From Paraescarpia echinospica (taxonomy: Eukaryota; Annelida; Polychaeta; Sabellida; Siboglinidae): a stretch of DNA of 64,000 nucleotides. How positions within the stretch are numbered: the stretch's first letter is position 1; every line of letters begins with the position of its first letter. The notes under the pieces are model-generated. The model did no database searches and was not told where the DNA came from. It saw nothing but the letters and a program-made list of their open reading frames with translations. A program made the translations under genes and the position numbers. This document shows positions 22,216 through 32,309 of the stretch, piece after piece. The stretch spans positions 32,545,739 through 32,609,738 of the forward strand of contig CM034539.1 of the NCBI GenBank assembly GCA_020002185.1, written 5' to 3'.

Positions 22216-24179
22216 TGTTCCCCGACAGCGTACTCATGTTGAGTCCTACATCTGACCTCCAAACTTGGACTGTCCCATGCCTTTCCTTCCACTCACTCTC
22301 CCGTCTCTCTTCTCTCCCCCTATCTCTCATTCTCGTCTCTCTCTCCTATAACTGTCTTCTCTCCCCCTCGGTCTTGTACCCCGTAAATCTCTCTCCCCCT
22401 CTGTCTCACTCTCATTCCCTCACTCCCCTGCCTCTCTCTCCCTTCCTCCCTCTATCCCATCCTCTTTCTCCCCTTCTCTCTCTCCCTCTCTTTGTTTTCT
22501 TTCATCGCCACGCTATATATAGTATGTAATTAGTTAAACGTAATATGTATGTTCCTCGAGTTATTTGAATTAATCGACATTTGTCTTAATACTGAAATAT
22601 GTACGTTGAAGGTATACTGCCTGTTCGCCTAATTCTGTTTAAGGCCGTAGAATGTTTTAAAAATCTACAAGCTTGGAATGTTGGCGTGACTACCTTGAAA
22701 TAACTTTATGACTTAACTATGAAAACAACCACCGAGAGCCGCCAAACTTCTCATATATCCATCATATACACACACATTATATACATAGTATGTAGTAAAA
22801 ATTCAGTTTCTTATAGTTGACGATTAAACTTCATAAAAAGTAAAGATGTGTTTGCGTTACGCTGATAATGATGAATTTCACAAAAAACGTTACGGCGGCG
22901 CCACTATATCTCAATAACGATACTTCATAATAATAAAGTTCAGGTTAGCGCTTGAAACAATATATATAATGATCAAACAAAATTAGACCAACAGTACTAT
23001 TGTGAATATTTAAACATTATTGACAAGATTTGAGGCTGTGCGGGGTTTAGAAATGTCAAATGATCTTCGAAGCGTCGATTGGCGTAACGCGAACATGATT
23101 TAATTTTTACATTTAATTATAGTCTTAAGAAAGTGAGTGCATTTAAAAAATAATGTAACGCATATATGTATGGTGGATATATGAGGTGAAGATTGGCGGC
23201 TCCAAGAGGTTGGTTTCATGGTTGGTTTGGCAAGGTCCGAAAGCAAACGATCACCTCGACTGTTTGTTTACATCAAATAGACAAATTATCTGTAAAAACA
23301 TGTCGATCCACCCGTAGCACATTGTACTATTTTCTGTTATGTTGATGTACTCACCTGCTTATTTGTATGTCGTTATTAAATAATTTTTTAATGTTTTAAT
23401 ATGGTATCTTGCGTGCATGCATGCATGCTGTAGAGTGGATCTCGCTGAATAAAACATAATTATTGACATCTCTCTGCCATACATACCCCTGTTTCCATGG
23501 CAATATACGTAATGGCCGCTGTATGGTGGAATTTAACGTCCATCTAAACATGTAATACTCAAAAGGTATGAATAGTTTATGACAACACTTTCTAAATCAC
23601 CATCGGTTTACTTGTATGAAACATTTCAAATTGTTTGGTGCATTACTCTTTCTCCAAAGATATAGCACAGAATCCAAAATAGATTTATACAGATTGTTGA
23701 AAATACAACAATCCAAAACAGATTAGTACATGTCCGAGTGTTGCAAGTTTATGTTGCCATAAACCTAATTTTCTGTAAATTTCCGCCAAAGATTGAATAA
23801 CAATATTATTAGTGCTTACTCGAAAGAGCCTCATCTTATCCATGAATAAAAGTGATTTAAAGGATTATAATTGTTATAAAAGTGAAGAAATACATTTGAG
23901 TATGTGTTCCAAAAGCCGTCTTTCTAATTGTCATACACCTCCCCATAAAAAGAAAAAAAATAATTAATTTTGGTCCTAAGAGTTAATCTAAACTAACCAT
24001 TTGCATTTACAATAAAAAATATCGTTGCAATACTTGAAAAACCTTGTTGAACACACATACCGTGTAATTAGAATTGCACGGACCAACTCTTATTGTTCGC
24101 CGGACGCCAAACCGCAAACATTAACGTTATGGGTTACACGCGGCGATGCCATCGTTGCGACGAGGCGATGTTGACGTCA
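22216..24179. other. Zinc-finger gene 3' flank
   Basis: 22262-22500 is a long pyrimidine-rich tract (ctctctccccctctgt-type). The first AATAAA I see downstream of the stop is at 23448-23453, which would imply a 3' UTR of about 1.2 kb. A gcatgcatgcatgc run precedes it at 23414. There are no other genes. Confidence 0.4.
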
Positions 24180-24771
24180 TTAAAGGAAATAAAAACAAGG
24201 CATTAGGTAAAATCCGTATAATAAAAAAATACATTTGTAGCATAAATTCAATTTTAAACCCGTCTGTGTAGCGATTCTTTGCGGAAAATAATTTTTTTAT
24301 GAGCTAGGCGATCACGTGGTATCTTAACGTCACATATGACTCGCACTCGCAGCAGGCCGAACCTTTCTATGCATTCAGAGCATGTTTACATGGATAGTTT
24401 TGGGGTCGAAACGAGCGTCAGAATGAGTTATTGTGCAATATTCCGATGTAATACAAACACTAGTCATCATAGAGGAACAAGCAGTTATCTTACGGTTCCA
24501 CATGAATTCAATTTTATTCAAAACAATGAATGCGAATGAGCCTACAAGTCGACTAGGTATCGCCGAGCTTGGGCTCGTTTTCAGAATAATTATATCGAAT
24601 GCAACCAACGGGAGATAATCTACACCAATATACATACATAGCAAACATACATCGTATCCAGCTACAGAAAGTAACGTCTATAATATCATAATATCACTAG
24701 AATGTCGATGTATGAAAGAGGAGTTGTACAATTTATCATAACAACTTAAATCAGTCGGCGAATTTCTGTCG
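24180..24771 (+). mobile_element. Composite TTAA-flanked element, copy A, with a THAP-like piece
   Basis: It starts TTAAAGGAAATAAAAACAAG (24180), the same start as the element at 47922. The segments catgcattcagagcatgttt (24368) and gggagataatctacaccaat (24610) match the reverse complement of the second element. About 150 bp (24420-24585) present here is absent there. In it, 24430-24500 translates to YCAIFRCNTNTSHHRGTSS, which weakly resembles the start of a THAP zinc finger, a domain used by P- and Kolobok-type transposases. The right boundary is not found. Confidence 0.35.
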
Positions 24772-24977
24772 GTCCTGCTAGCTCAGTTGGTAAACGCGTT
24801 GGTTCCGTGGCATTTATTTTGTAATCGGGCGACGCCGGTTCAATCCCGACACCAAACCACTGATTTTTTTAAACTTTTTGTTAATGTTTTCACCAAGTAA
24901 TATAAACCAAATCTGAGTAGTGTAAAGCGCTTTAAGTAGTCATGAGGACTGGATACTGCGCTATATAAGAACTTTAC
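24772..24977 (+). mobile_element. SINE with a different tRNA-like head and the common 3' tail
   Basis: The head reads tgctagctcagttggtaaac (A box) and gacgccggttcaatcccgac (B box). The tail reads gtgtaaagcgctttaag, actggatactgcgctatata. The tail is the same as in copies whose heads derive from another tRNA-like sequence. An extra T-rich insert lies between the boxes. This is not a genuine tRNA gene. Confidence 0.7.
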
Positions 24978-25904
24978 TTTACTTTTACCCTCGTTATTTT
25001 GTGAAGAGTTTTTTTATCAAGTCAGAATAGGTTTGTGGTGCACCACTAGGCGGCGCGGTCCTGCACTTATTCGTAAGTAGAGGACATTTTACCATACACA
25101 TTAGAGGCCTTCCCTCCAGTATGCCTATAATGCTATTTTCTCCGAGGTCATGCCATATCTTATCGTCCTAGTTAATTTCCATAGGTCAGCAGCAGTTGCC
25201 AGGAATGCGAGACAGGTTGATTTACAATGATTTGAACATGTATGCTCGTGTCATATGCATCATAATAGTTCTGTAGAGATCAGCAAATTTTTTACTAAAC
25301 ATGGATATTTTGGTTAAAAAGCCATTTTTTGTTTTAAGATGACCAGTAGTGTTTCCTGAACTTCCAGAAAAACCCAACCAAAATCAACCCTGGGGAACCT
25401 CGATTTTTTCATGAACAATAAACGTACCCAGTCAGTCGCTTTTTGTAACATTTTCTTTTTATTGGCTATCCATACATAGATGCAAATGAGTTTTGGTGCA
25501 CTGGCCGGCAAGGTAACGGTTAGGATATTTGTGTTGGTTTGTATTCTATATATCCATTAACTCGTTAATATAAGAAAGCAAGTGTTTGCCACAATATTAG
25601 ATCTTACCATTGTGTATCGAAAGCCAATGTTTTAAAATCCGAACACGAGCGATAATATCACATATAGGCCTATATATTAATTTGACCAAAATTCGTAGTA
25701 CTTAATAGAACAAACCATTTTCGTAATCCCCCTCAAGTATTATGCATTTTGAAAATGTGTAGTATGGAAAGCCAAACATAACATTGTTCATAATTTTTAG
25801 TCAAGGCGTACCGGTAACATTGTTGTTGAACATATTACCCATACATATAGTACACATAGTCATATTATGAAGATTGCCTAGCAAATAGTCATACATCTTT
25901 TCCA
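24978..25904. other. Intergenic; short dispersed repeat at 25305-25392
   Basis: 25305-25392 (ggatattttggttaaaaagc to aatcaaccctg) matches the reverse complement of 31300-31378, next to the CR1 5' boundary. The rest is AT-rich with no gene. Confidence 0.5.
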
Positions 25905-26384
25905 GGAACAGGTCACTGGTATGGAGCAGTGTGTCATTTGTTAAGAAGGTGGTGGTGGCTTAATGGCTAAACTTAGAAAGAAAAGGATAGATTAATTGGC
26001 GGCGGTATCAAAACTACGAGGTGATGTATTGGCTGAACAATTCAATAATGCAGGTGATCATTATGTCCATGGAGAATGTGGAAAGACTTACACTGCTTCA
26101 CAAAATGTTACTAAATCATCTCAAGCAACAAAGTAGGTTGTTGCATCAGAATGTATGCCAACTCGTACGACCTCGAGAGGTTACGATTATCAAACAGGAC
26201 AACATTGATCTGGCCAAATTCTTTACCTTTCTGCGAAGTCACAATCCATTTTCCACCGATAAGCACCTGCAAAATGTTGCTACTGGAGTCATAGCTGATG
26301 AGAGAGTCAATGTAGACCAAGCTGTGGATATTGGAATGAAAATCCACCAGAAGATCACAGATCAAAAGTACGGAGACATCGTTC

Positions 26385-27398
26385 TCGGGAAGGAAAGGAG
26401 ACGACAGAGGGAAAAGACAACAACCAGACAGATGCAAACCGAAGAAGGAGCTACTCGAAGGCAGTGGTTGAGGGGGCAATGAGGAAAGAGAGGGTGTTTA
26501 TGGGCGACTCCATTATGAGAAAGACAGACAAGACACTGAGCGAGGGAAAGGACGTCGTTGTTTGTCTACCGGGGGCTAGGATTGAACATCTGAAAACTGG
26601 CAAATGCTGTTCAATTTTGGGAAATGTAAATGCCTCCACGCAGGACATGGGAACGAAGATGTAGAATACACAATGGGGGGTACTGTACTAAGTACTACTG
26701 TAAAAGAAAAGGACTTAGGGTTAACCATTAGTGCTGATATGAAGGTTTCAGAGCAGTGCGGAATTGCAGCTTCAAAGGGAAATAAAATCCTTGGATTAAT
26801 TAGGCGAAACATAACGTATAAAGAAAAAGAGCTAATAATACCGCTGTACAAAACAATAGTTAGGCCTCATTCAGAATATTGTATTCAAGCGTGGAGGCCA
26901 TATCGCAGGAAGGACATATATATATGCTAGAAAGAGTACAGAGGAGAGCAACTAAAATGTGATACCAAAACTGAGGGATCTTAGTTACGAAATACGCCTA
27001 AAAATGCGGCTTAACAACACTAGAGACTAGGAGATTGAGAGGAGATCAGATAGAAGTGTTTAAAATAATGAATGGTTATGAAAATATCGATAGAAGTATT
27101 TTTTTCTCAGTTAAGAAAGATAGAAGGACTAGAGGACATGAAGTTACATTAGCAAAGGAGCAGTGTAGATTAGATATAAGAAAGTTTTCATTTTCACAAA
27201 GGACTGTAAATGAATGGAACAGATTATTTGCCGATTGTGTTGGTGCTAGTAGCGTGAATATGTTTAAAAATAAAATCGACACATACCTCAGAAGGGCGGG
27301 ATACACATAGATAAAAGGGTCGGACTCTCGATAAGCCAAAGTGCTTCCTTGTCCACCTGCCACCTAGAGTTAATTCTCTGGGTGGCAATCTTGTTAAA
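26385..27398 (+). mobile_element. Internally deleted CR1 LINE
   Basis: It begins in the ORF1 esterase-like part (RVFMGDSIMRKTDKTLSEGK then VVVCLPGARIE). At about 26598 it jumps to the end of the RT (WQMLFNFGKCKC, EKDLGLTISADMKVSEQC, YKTIVRPHSEYCIQAWRPYR, RLRGDQIEVFKIMNGYENID). It ends with the family 3' hairpin (27360-27385) and ttgttaaa. The RT fingers and palm and the endonuclease are missing. The RT tail is closely similar to the minus-strand element at 29172-31295. It splits the PIN-like relic. Confidence 0.85.
27360..27385 (+). other. CR1 3'-end hairpin, copy 1
   Basis: CCACCTAGAG, loop ttaatt, CTCTGGGTGG. It lies 13 bases from the element end (27398). The paired positions differ from the sister copy by a compensatory change (see findings). 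Confidence 0.7.
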
Positions 27399-28790
27399 GT
27401 CAGACCAAGTGAAAACCTTCGCAGTTATGAGGAAAAATGTCAAACTGAAAGATGGAAAAGAAGTGCGCATGTCGTCGACGGAGCTGTACCAGAGGCTATT
27501 GGCCAGGGCATATACTTCTGGACCACAAGATCGCGTGTCTTCTCACATGAGCTAGCAGCCACGACAATGGCACAGTGCGAAAGCCAGTGAAGTATAAATT
27601 AGTTTCATACATCGCCATCTTCGATCCCCATGTTGTCTGCAATGATAAAATTGACGTCAAAGCCACAGTTGTGGATGGATGTGCTGTTCGGCATCAGATA
27701 CCCTGGCCAAAGACAGGTATCTTTCATGAAGTGTGTTCATCTTATGTGATGCATGTTCTATATTTGGCAGCACATGATAGGGCCTGGTTCGTAGTGTTCG
27801 ACAGCTATGAAGTACTCACAACCAAGGAACCCGAACAGAAGCGACGTAAATTGGGCAAGATCTCTTCCGCTGACGTGTTGGTTGGACGTAACACTCCAGT
27901 GCCTTCAGACAAAAGTAGTTTTCTTTCAAACAAGCACAACAAACAACAACGCATTAATCACCTCTTTACTTACCTGTTGAAAGAAGGTATCGATGTGCAT
28001 CACGCTGGCGAGGAAGGAGATGCGGATACCACAATTGCGAAATGTACCCTAGAAGTTGCAGAATCCCACAAGAATGTATGTGTCTGTTACGATGATACAG
28101 ATCTGCTTGTAATCCTGCTTTACCATGCACCTGAGAAGTCCCACTATTCACATGCAAACCAAGCAGACTTCTCGGTATCAACGCTGGTCAACAAGCTCTC
28201 GGAAAGGCGATGTGTAAGTGCTTGCCATTTGTACACGCTATGTATGGCTGTGACACAACGTCTGCTATCTGCGGTACTGACAAAGTCATACACATGAAAG
28301 TTCTAGGATCTTCAACAGAGATGAAAACATCCGTTGCCATATTCGGCTGTAACACTGCATCGAGCGCCGACATTGCAACAGCTGGGGAGCGGTATATGGT
28401 TTCGTTTTATATCAAAAGCAACTGAAATGTAAGTCTCGACGACCTACAATACTTGCACATAATTTCATCAAAGTATGTTGCCATTCACAGAAAGAACTTG
28501 GGTTAATCTGAAGACGGTATTGGATATAAAGAACTATGGCTTCCACTGTGATGCACACTCAGTAATGCCCGTCATCACAGACAAAGAACCAGCACCCGAA
28601 CATCTTCTACAAGAGATCCGTTGCTCTTGCAAGCGCCAAGATAACTTGTGTGTGTCTTGCAAATGCTCATCAAAGAAGCGTCTTGCCTGTAGCATCCCTG
28701 CAAATGTCAAGGACAGTGCGCAAACGGCCCAACTCTTGTACAGCTACCTGACAGTTATAACGATGACAATGCTGATGATGATGTTTAACA

Positions 28791-29171
28791 AGTTATATAT
28801 TAGAAGATTACAGGTAGGACATTTATGATCTCTCCTAGTTATATTCAAGTTTGAATGAATGCTATACCATTCACTGTTTGGGGTATAAGTGACATTCATG
28901 TGATCTAAGTTAAGATGTTAATTAAATCCCAGAACAACGCTGGGACGGAGTGCTATATAACAAATATATTACTAATTAATAGGTTAATTACTTACTTGAT
29001 TAATTAACCTATATCATTAATGTTTGGCTTAATAGACCAGTATACATATCATTACATTCGTATTAACCAATAAACGAAACAAGTAAAAATATGATTAACA
29101 AACGCAAACAAAAAGTGTTACTTCGAAATTGGACCGAAACTCCAAAACAAGGATTGGGACAAAAATAAAGT
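28791..29171. other. Intergenic AT-rich spacer
   Basis: The spacer between the PIN-like relic and the CR1 element. It has short palindromic stretches (taattaataggttaattac). No gene. Confidence 0.4.
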
Positions 29172-31295
29172 TTAACAAGATTGCCATCCAGAAAATTACT
29201 CTGGATGGCAGGTGGACAAGGAAGCCTTTTGGCTTATCGAGAGTCCAATACTTTTTATCTACATGTATCCCGCCTTTTTTAGGTGTGTGTCGATTTTATT
29301 TTTAAACATATTCACGCTACTAGCACCAACACAATCAGAAGATAATCTGTTCCATTCATTTACAGTCCTTTGTGAGAATGAGAACTTTCTTATATCTAAT
29401 CTACACTGCTCCTTTACTAATGTAGCTTCATGTCCTCTGGTCCTTCTATCTTTCTTAACTGAGAAAAAAATGTTTCTATCAATATTTTCATAACCATTCA
29501 ATATTTTAAACACTTCTATGTGATCTCCTCTCAATCTCCTGGTCTCTAGTGTTGTTAAACCACATTCTTTTAGGCGTATTTCGTAAATAAGATCCCTAAG
29601 ATTTGGTATCATTTTAGTCGCTCTCCTCTGTACTCTTTCTAGCATATCTATGTCCTTCTTGCGATATGGCCTCCATGCTTGTATACAATATTCTAAATGA
29701 GGCCTCACTATTGTTTTGTACAGCGGTACTATTAATGTTTTTTTCTTATACGCTATATTTCGCCTAATTAATCCAAGGATTTGATTTCCCTTTGACGCTG
29801 CAATTCCGCACTGCTCTGAAACCTTCATATCAGCACTAATGGTTAACCCTAAGTCCTTTTCTTTTATAGTAGTACTTAGAACAGTACCCCCCATTTTATA
29901 TTTTACCTCTTCATTCCCATGACCTGTGTGGAGGCATTTACATTTCCCAAAATTGAACAGCATTTGCCACTTTTCAGACCATTTGATCAACCTATCAAGA
30001 TCATCTTGTAAATGCTGTCTGTCTCCATCACTTTTAATCCTTCTAAACACTTTTGTATCATCCGCAAATTTTAACACCTTGCTTGTTATATCATCGTCCA
30101 AATCGTTGATATATATTAAGAATAATATAGGTCCTAGTACTGATCCCTGTGGTACCCCACTCAATACCGATTTCCAGTTTGAAGCCTCCCCATCAACTAC
30201 TACACGTTGTCTTCTGTCATTCAGCCATTTTTCTATTCAGTTTATTATACCATTTCCTATGCCATGGGCCTTTAGCTTAAGGAGTAATCTTTGATGTGGT
30301 ACTTTGTCGAAAGCTTTTTGAAAATCTAAATAGATGATATCTACTGGTGATCCCTCATCTACCCACCTAGTGATGTCTTCCAAAAAACATAACATATTTG
30401 TTAAGCATGACCTCGCTTTTAAAAACCCATGTTGAGATGGGTTTATCAAGTTATGTTTAACAAGAAAATCCACCATGTGATCTTTAATTAGTCTTTCTAA
30501 TAATTTGCAAATCACTGATGTTAAACTCACTGGTCTATAGTTCTCTGACTTGTTTCTCGAACCTTTTTTAAATAACGGTATAATGTTTGCCTCTTTCCAT
30601 TCTAAAGGAACCACTCCCTCTTCTAATGACAAATTGAAAACTGTTGCAAGCGGTACGCTAATTTGTTCTACAATTTCCAATAGTAGTTTGGGCGGAATCC
30701 CGTCCACTCCAGGTGATTTATTATCCTTCATAGCCCTTATTTTCTTAGCTACCATTTCCGAGGTTACAACTAACTGTCCTAAATAGTCTGAATCTGCCCC
30801 CTTGAACTTAGCCTCTGGTACTGGCAGTGAACTAATATCTTCCCTGGTAAACACTGAACTAAAATACTCATTCAGGTCTTCTGCCATTAAGAATCCCTCT
30901 GATATTGTATTTCCAGCACTATCTTCTAGAGGACCGACCTTATCCTGAACTTTCTGTTTGCTTCGAATATACGCATAAAAACTCTTACTGTCATGTTTTA
31001 TATTACTAGCTAATTTTTTTTCATAGCTTCTCTTTGAATTTCTAATTTCAGCTGTAGCTTGATTAAGTGCTTCTTTATAAATGTTGTAGTCTTCATCATT
31101 TCCAGTACATCTATATGACTTCCACATCATTTGTTTATACTTAATTTTTCTAATGGCTTCTTTCGATAAGTGTTTCTTTTTAGACCGTTTCCCTTGTTTT
31201 TTGAAAGGTACAAATTTATCGACTATGCACTTAATACTGACCTTTGCAGTACGCGATGACTTAATAGCTTTCAGCATTGTGGTGCAGGAGATTGC
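29172..31295 (-). mobile_element. CR1-type LINE, nearly intact reverse transcriptase frame
   Basis: The minus strand encodes one frame of about 680 codons broken only by a TGA at 30239-30237, where GIIN*IEKWLNDRRQR suggests an ancestral tryptophan. Motifs in order: KIRAMKDNKSPGVDGIPPKL, WKEANIIPLFKKGSRNKSEN, YRPVSLTSVICKLLER, HGFLKARSC, VDIIYLDFQKAFDKVPHQ, SGVPQGSVLGPILFLIYIND, LKFADDTKVFRR (catalytic FADD), then the CR1-like tail RATKMIPNLRDLIYEIRLKE and RRLRGDHIEVFKILNG. The apurinic endonuclease and ORF1 are missing, so the copy is 5'-truncated at about 31295. The 3' end carries the hairpin at 29184-29208 and ends at 29172 (ttgttaaa on the minus strand). It is a recent insertion judged by its single disabling change. 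Confidence 0.93.
29184..29208 (-). other. CR1 3'-end hairpin, copy 2
   Basis: On the minus strand: CCATCCAGA, loop gtaattt, TCTGGATGG, 12 bases before the element end at 29172. Confidence 0.7.
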
Positions 31296-31488
31296 AACCA
31301 CAGGGTTGATTTTTTTGGAAGTTCAGGAAACCCTACTGGTCACCTTAAAACAAAAATTGGCTTTTTAACCAAAATATCCGGGTCATTGTCAATTTCTATC
31401 GGACTAATACCAGGGTACATTATGTGCGAATACCTCCTGCACCACAATGCTGAAAGCTATTAAGTCATCGCGTACTGCAAAGGTCAGT
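31237..31488. repeat. Inverted duplication at the CR1 5' boundary
   Basis: 31237-31291 (gacctttgcagtacgcgatg to gtggtgcaggag) is repeated in inverse orientation at 31434-31488 (ctcctgcaccacaatgctga to gcaaaggtcagtat), with about 140 bp between. The first arm is LINE coding sequence (MLKAIKSSRTAKVS). The spacer holds the dispersed repeat shared with 25305-25392. Confidence 0.85.
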
Positions 31489-32309
31489 ATACTTGGTGCG
31501 TCTGGCCTCGGAAATCAAATCTATATTCGTGCAGTGAAGCTTATCTTGCCACGTTGAGGATAAATTAAAGAAGTTCGCTATTGCTATATGCAGGTAATGA
31601 AACCGTGGCGATAGAGACATAGTTATGCGACACCTGTCGTCGATCGCTATGCACGCGCTCAGTACCTGGCTGTTTACACCGGTTTTTCGATAACTCACAA
31701 TTCGTCTTCCCGGCCATAATCCACAGTACCATTGCATATTTGGTCGCGCATCTTTCGGATGTCCAAGCAGAGCTGCTTGACCTTTTTCGAGATGGTTGTG
31801 TCTAGCCAACTACGGAGTACCATAATAAACTCCAAGAATTCCTCACGGATCTTCTGCGTTTAATGGTTCTGTTAATTCTAACGCGCCGGATCTGGGAGGT
31901 TAGGGCGCTGAACCCTCCAAAAATTGAGATCGGGGCTGGATATAGGATTAGCCCCCCAACATTTAGGGAAGGGTTGTGCTTTTTCTGGTGTAATTTTTTT
32001 TGGAGGGGGGCTGGAGATAAGATTAGCCCGCCCAATATTAGTTGGTGCAATCAGAGGTTTTTTTTGCAGAGCCTGGATGTGAGTTTTGTTGACGGGCCTC
32101 AGGGGAGGGTTTAAATCAAAATTGTCGAATAGAATGAAGAGCTTCCAAAATTGTGAACGTTGCGGCGAAAAAAATATTAAATCAACAGCACCCCCACGTC
32201 TTCCGATGTCATCATTTGAGCCGACAGCGGAGAGCAGAGTGGTGTTCACGCTCCGCTTCAGCCCCTCATATATTAATTTCGGTGCGACACCTATGTCAAG
32301 TTTCTTCTG
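31489..32309. other. Region before the 42-bp array, with a two-copy tandem duplication
   Basis: Two units of about 70 bp at about 31930-31970 and 32003-32045 share ggggctgga.ata.gattagcc and ccaa.att.ag, followed by T-rich runs. A 114-codon minus-strand frame (31809-31465) has no recognisable motif. 32190-32210 (acgtcttccgatgtca) resembles 6680-6698. Confidence 0.45.

Larger units (their letters stand above)
25905..28790 (+). pseudogene. PIN/XPG-like multigene-family copy, split by a LINE
   Basis: The N-terminal part (25905-26380) reads EQCVIC, LAAVSKLRGDVLAEQFNNAG, DHYVHGECGKTYT and later FSTDKHLQNVATGVIADE. The C-terminal part (27399-28790) reads VKTFAVMRKNVKLKDG, PWPKTGIFHEVCSSYVMHVL, VVFDSYEVL, ADVLVGRNTPVPSDKSSFLS, GDADTTIAKCTLEVA, CYDDTDLLVILLYH, YGCDTTSA, TAGERYMVSFY, MPVITDKEPAPEHLLQEIRC and CKCSSKKRLAC. 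From memory this is an expanded, uncharacterised family in marine invertebrates. The ordered acidic residues (GDAD, DDTDLL, GCDTT) resemble PIN/XPG nuclease sites. This copy has several stops and frameshifts and a 1-kb CR1 insertion, so it is not functional. Whether the family is host or transposon-derived is open. Confidence 0.65.

Noticed and set aside
24772..24855. A functional tRNA gene
   Set aside because: A- and B-box-like strings are present, but the acceptor stem does not pair, the spacing is too long, and a SINE tail follows.
31465..31809. 114-aa minus-strand ORF as a gene
   Set aside because: No recognisable motif, splice context or homology that I can recall, and it lies in repeat-rich DNA.
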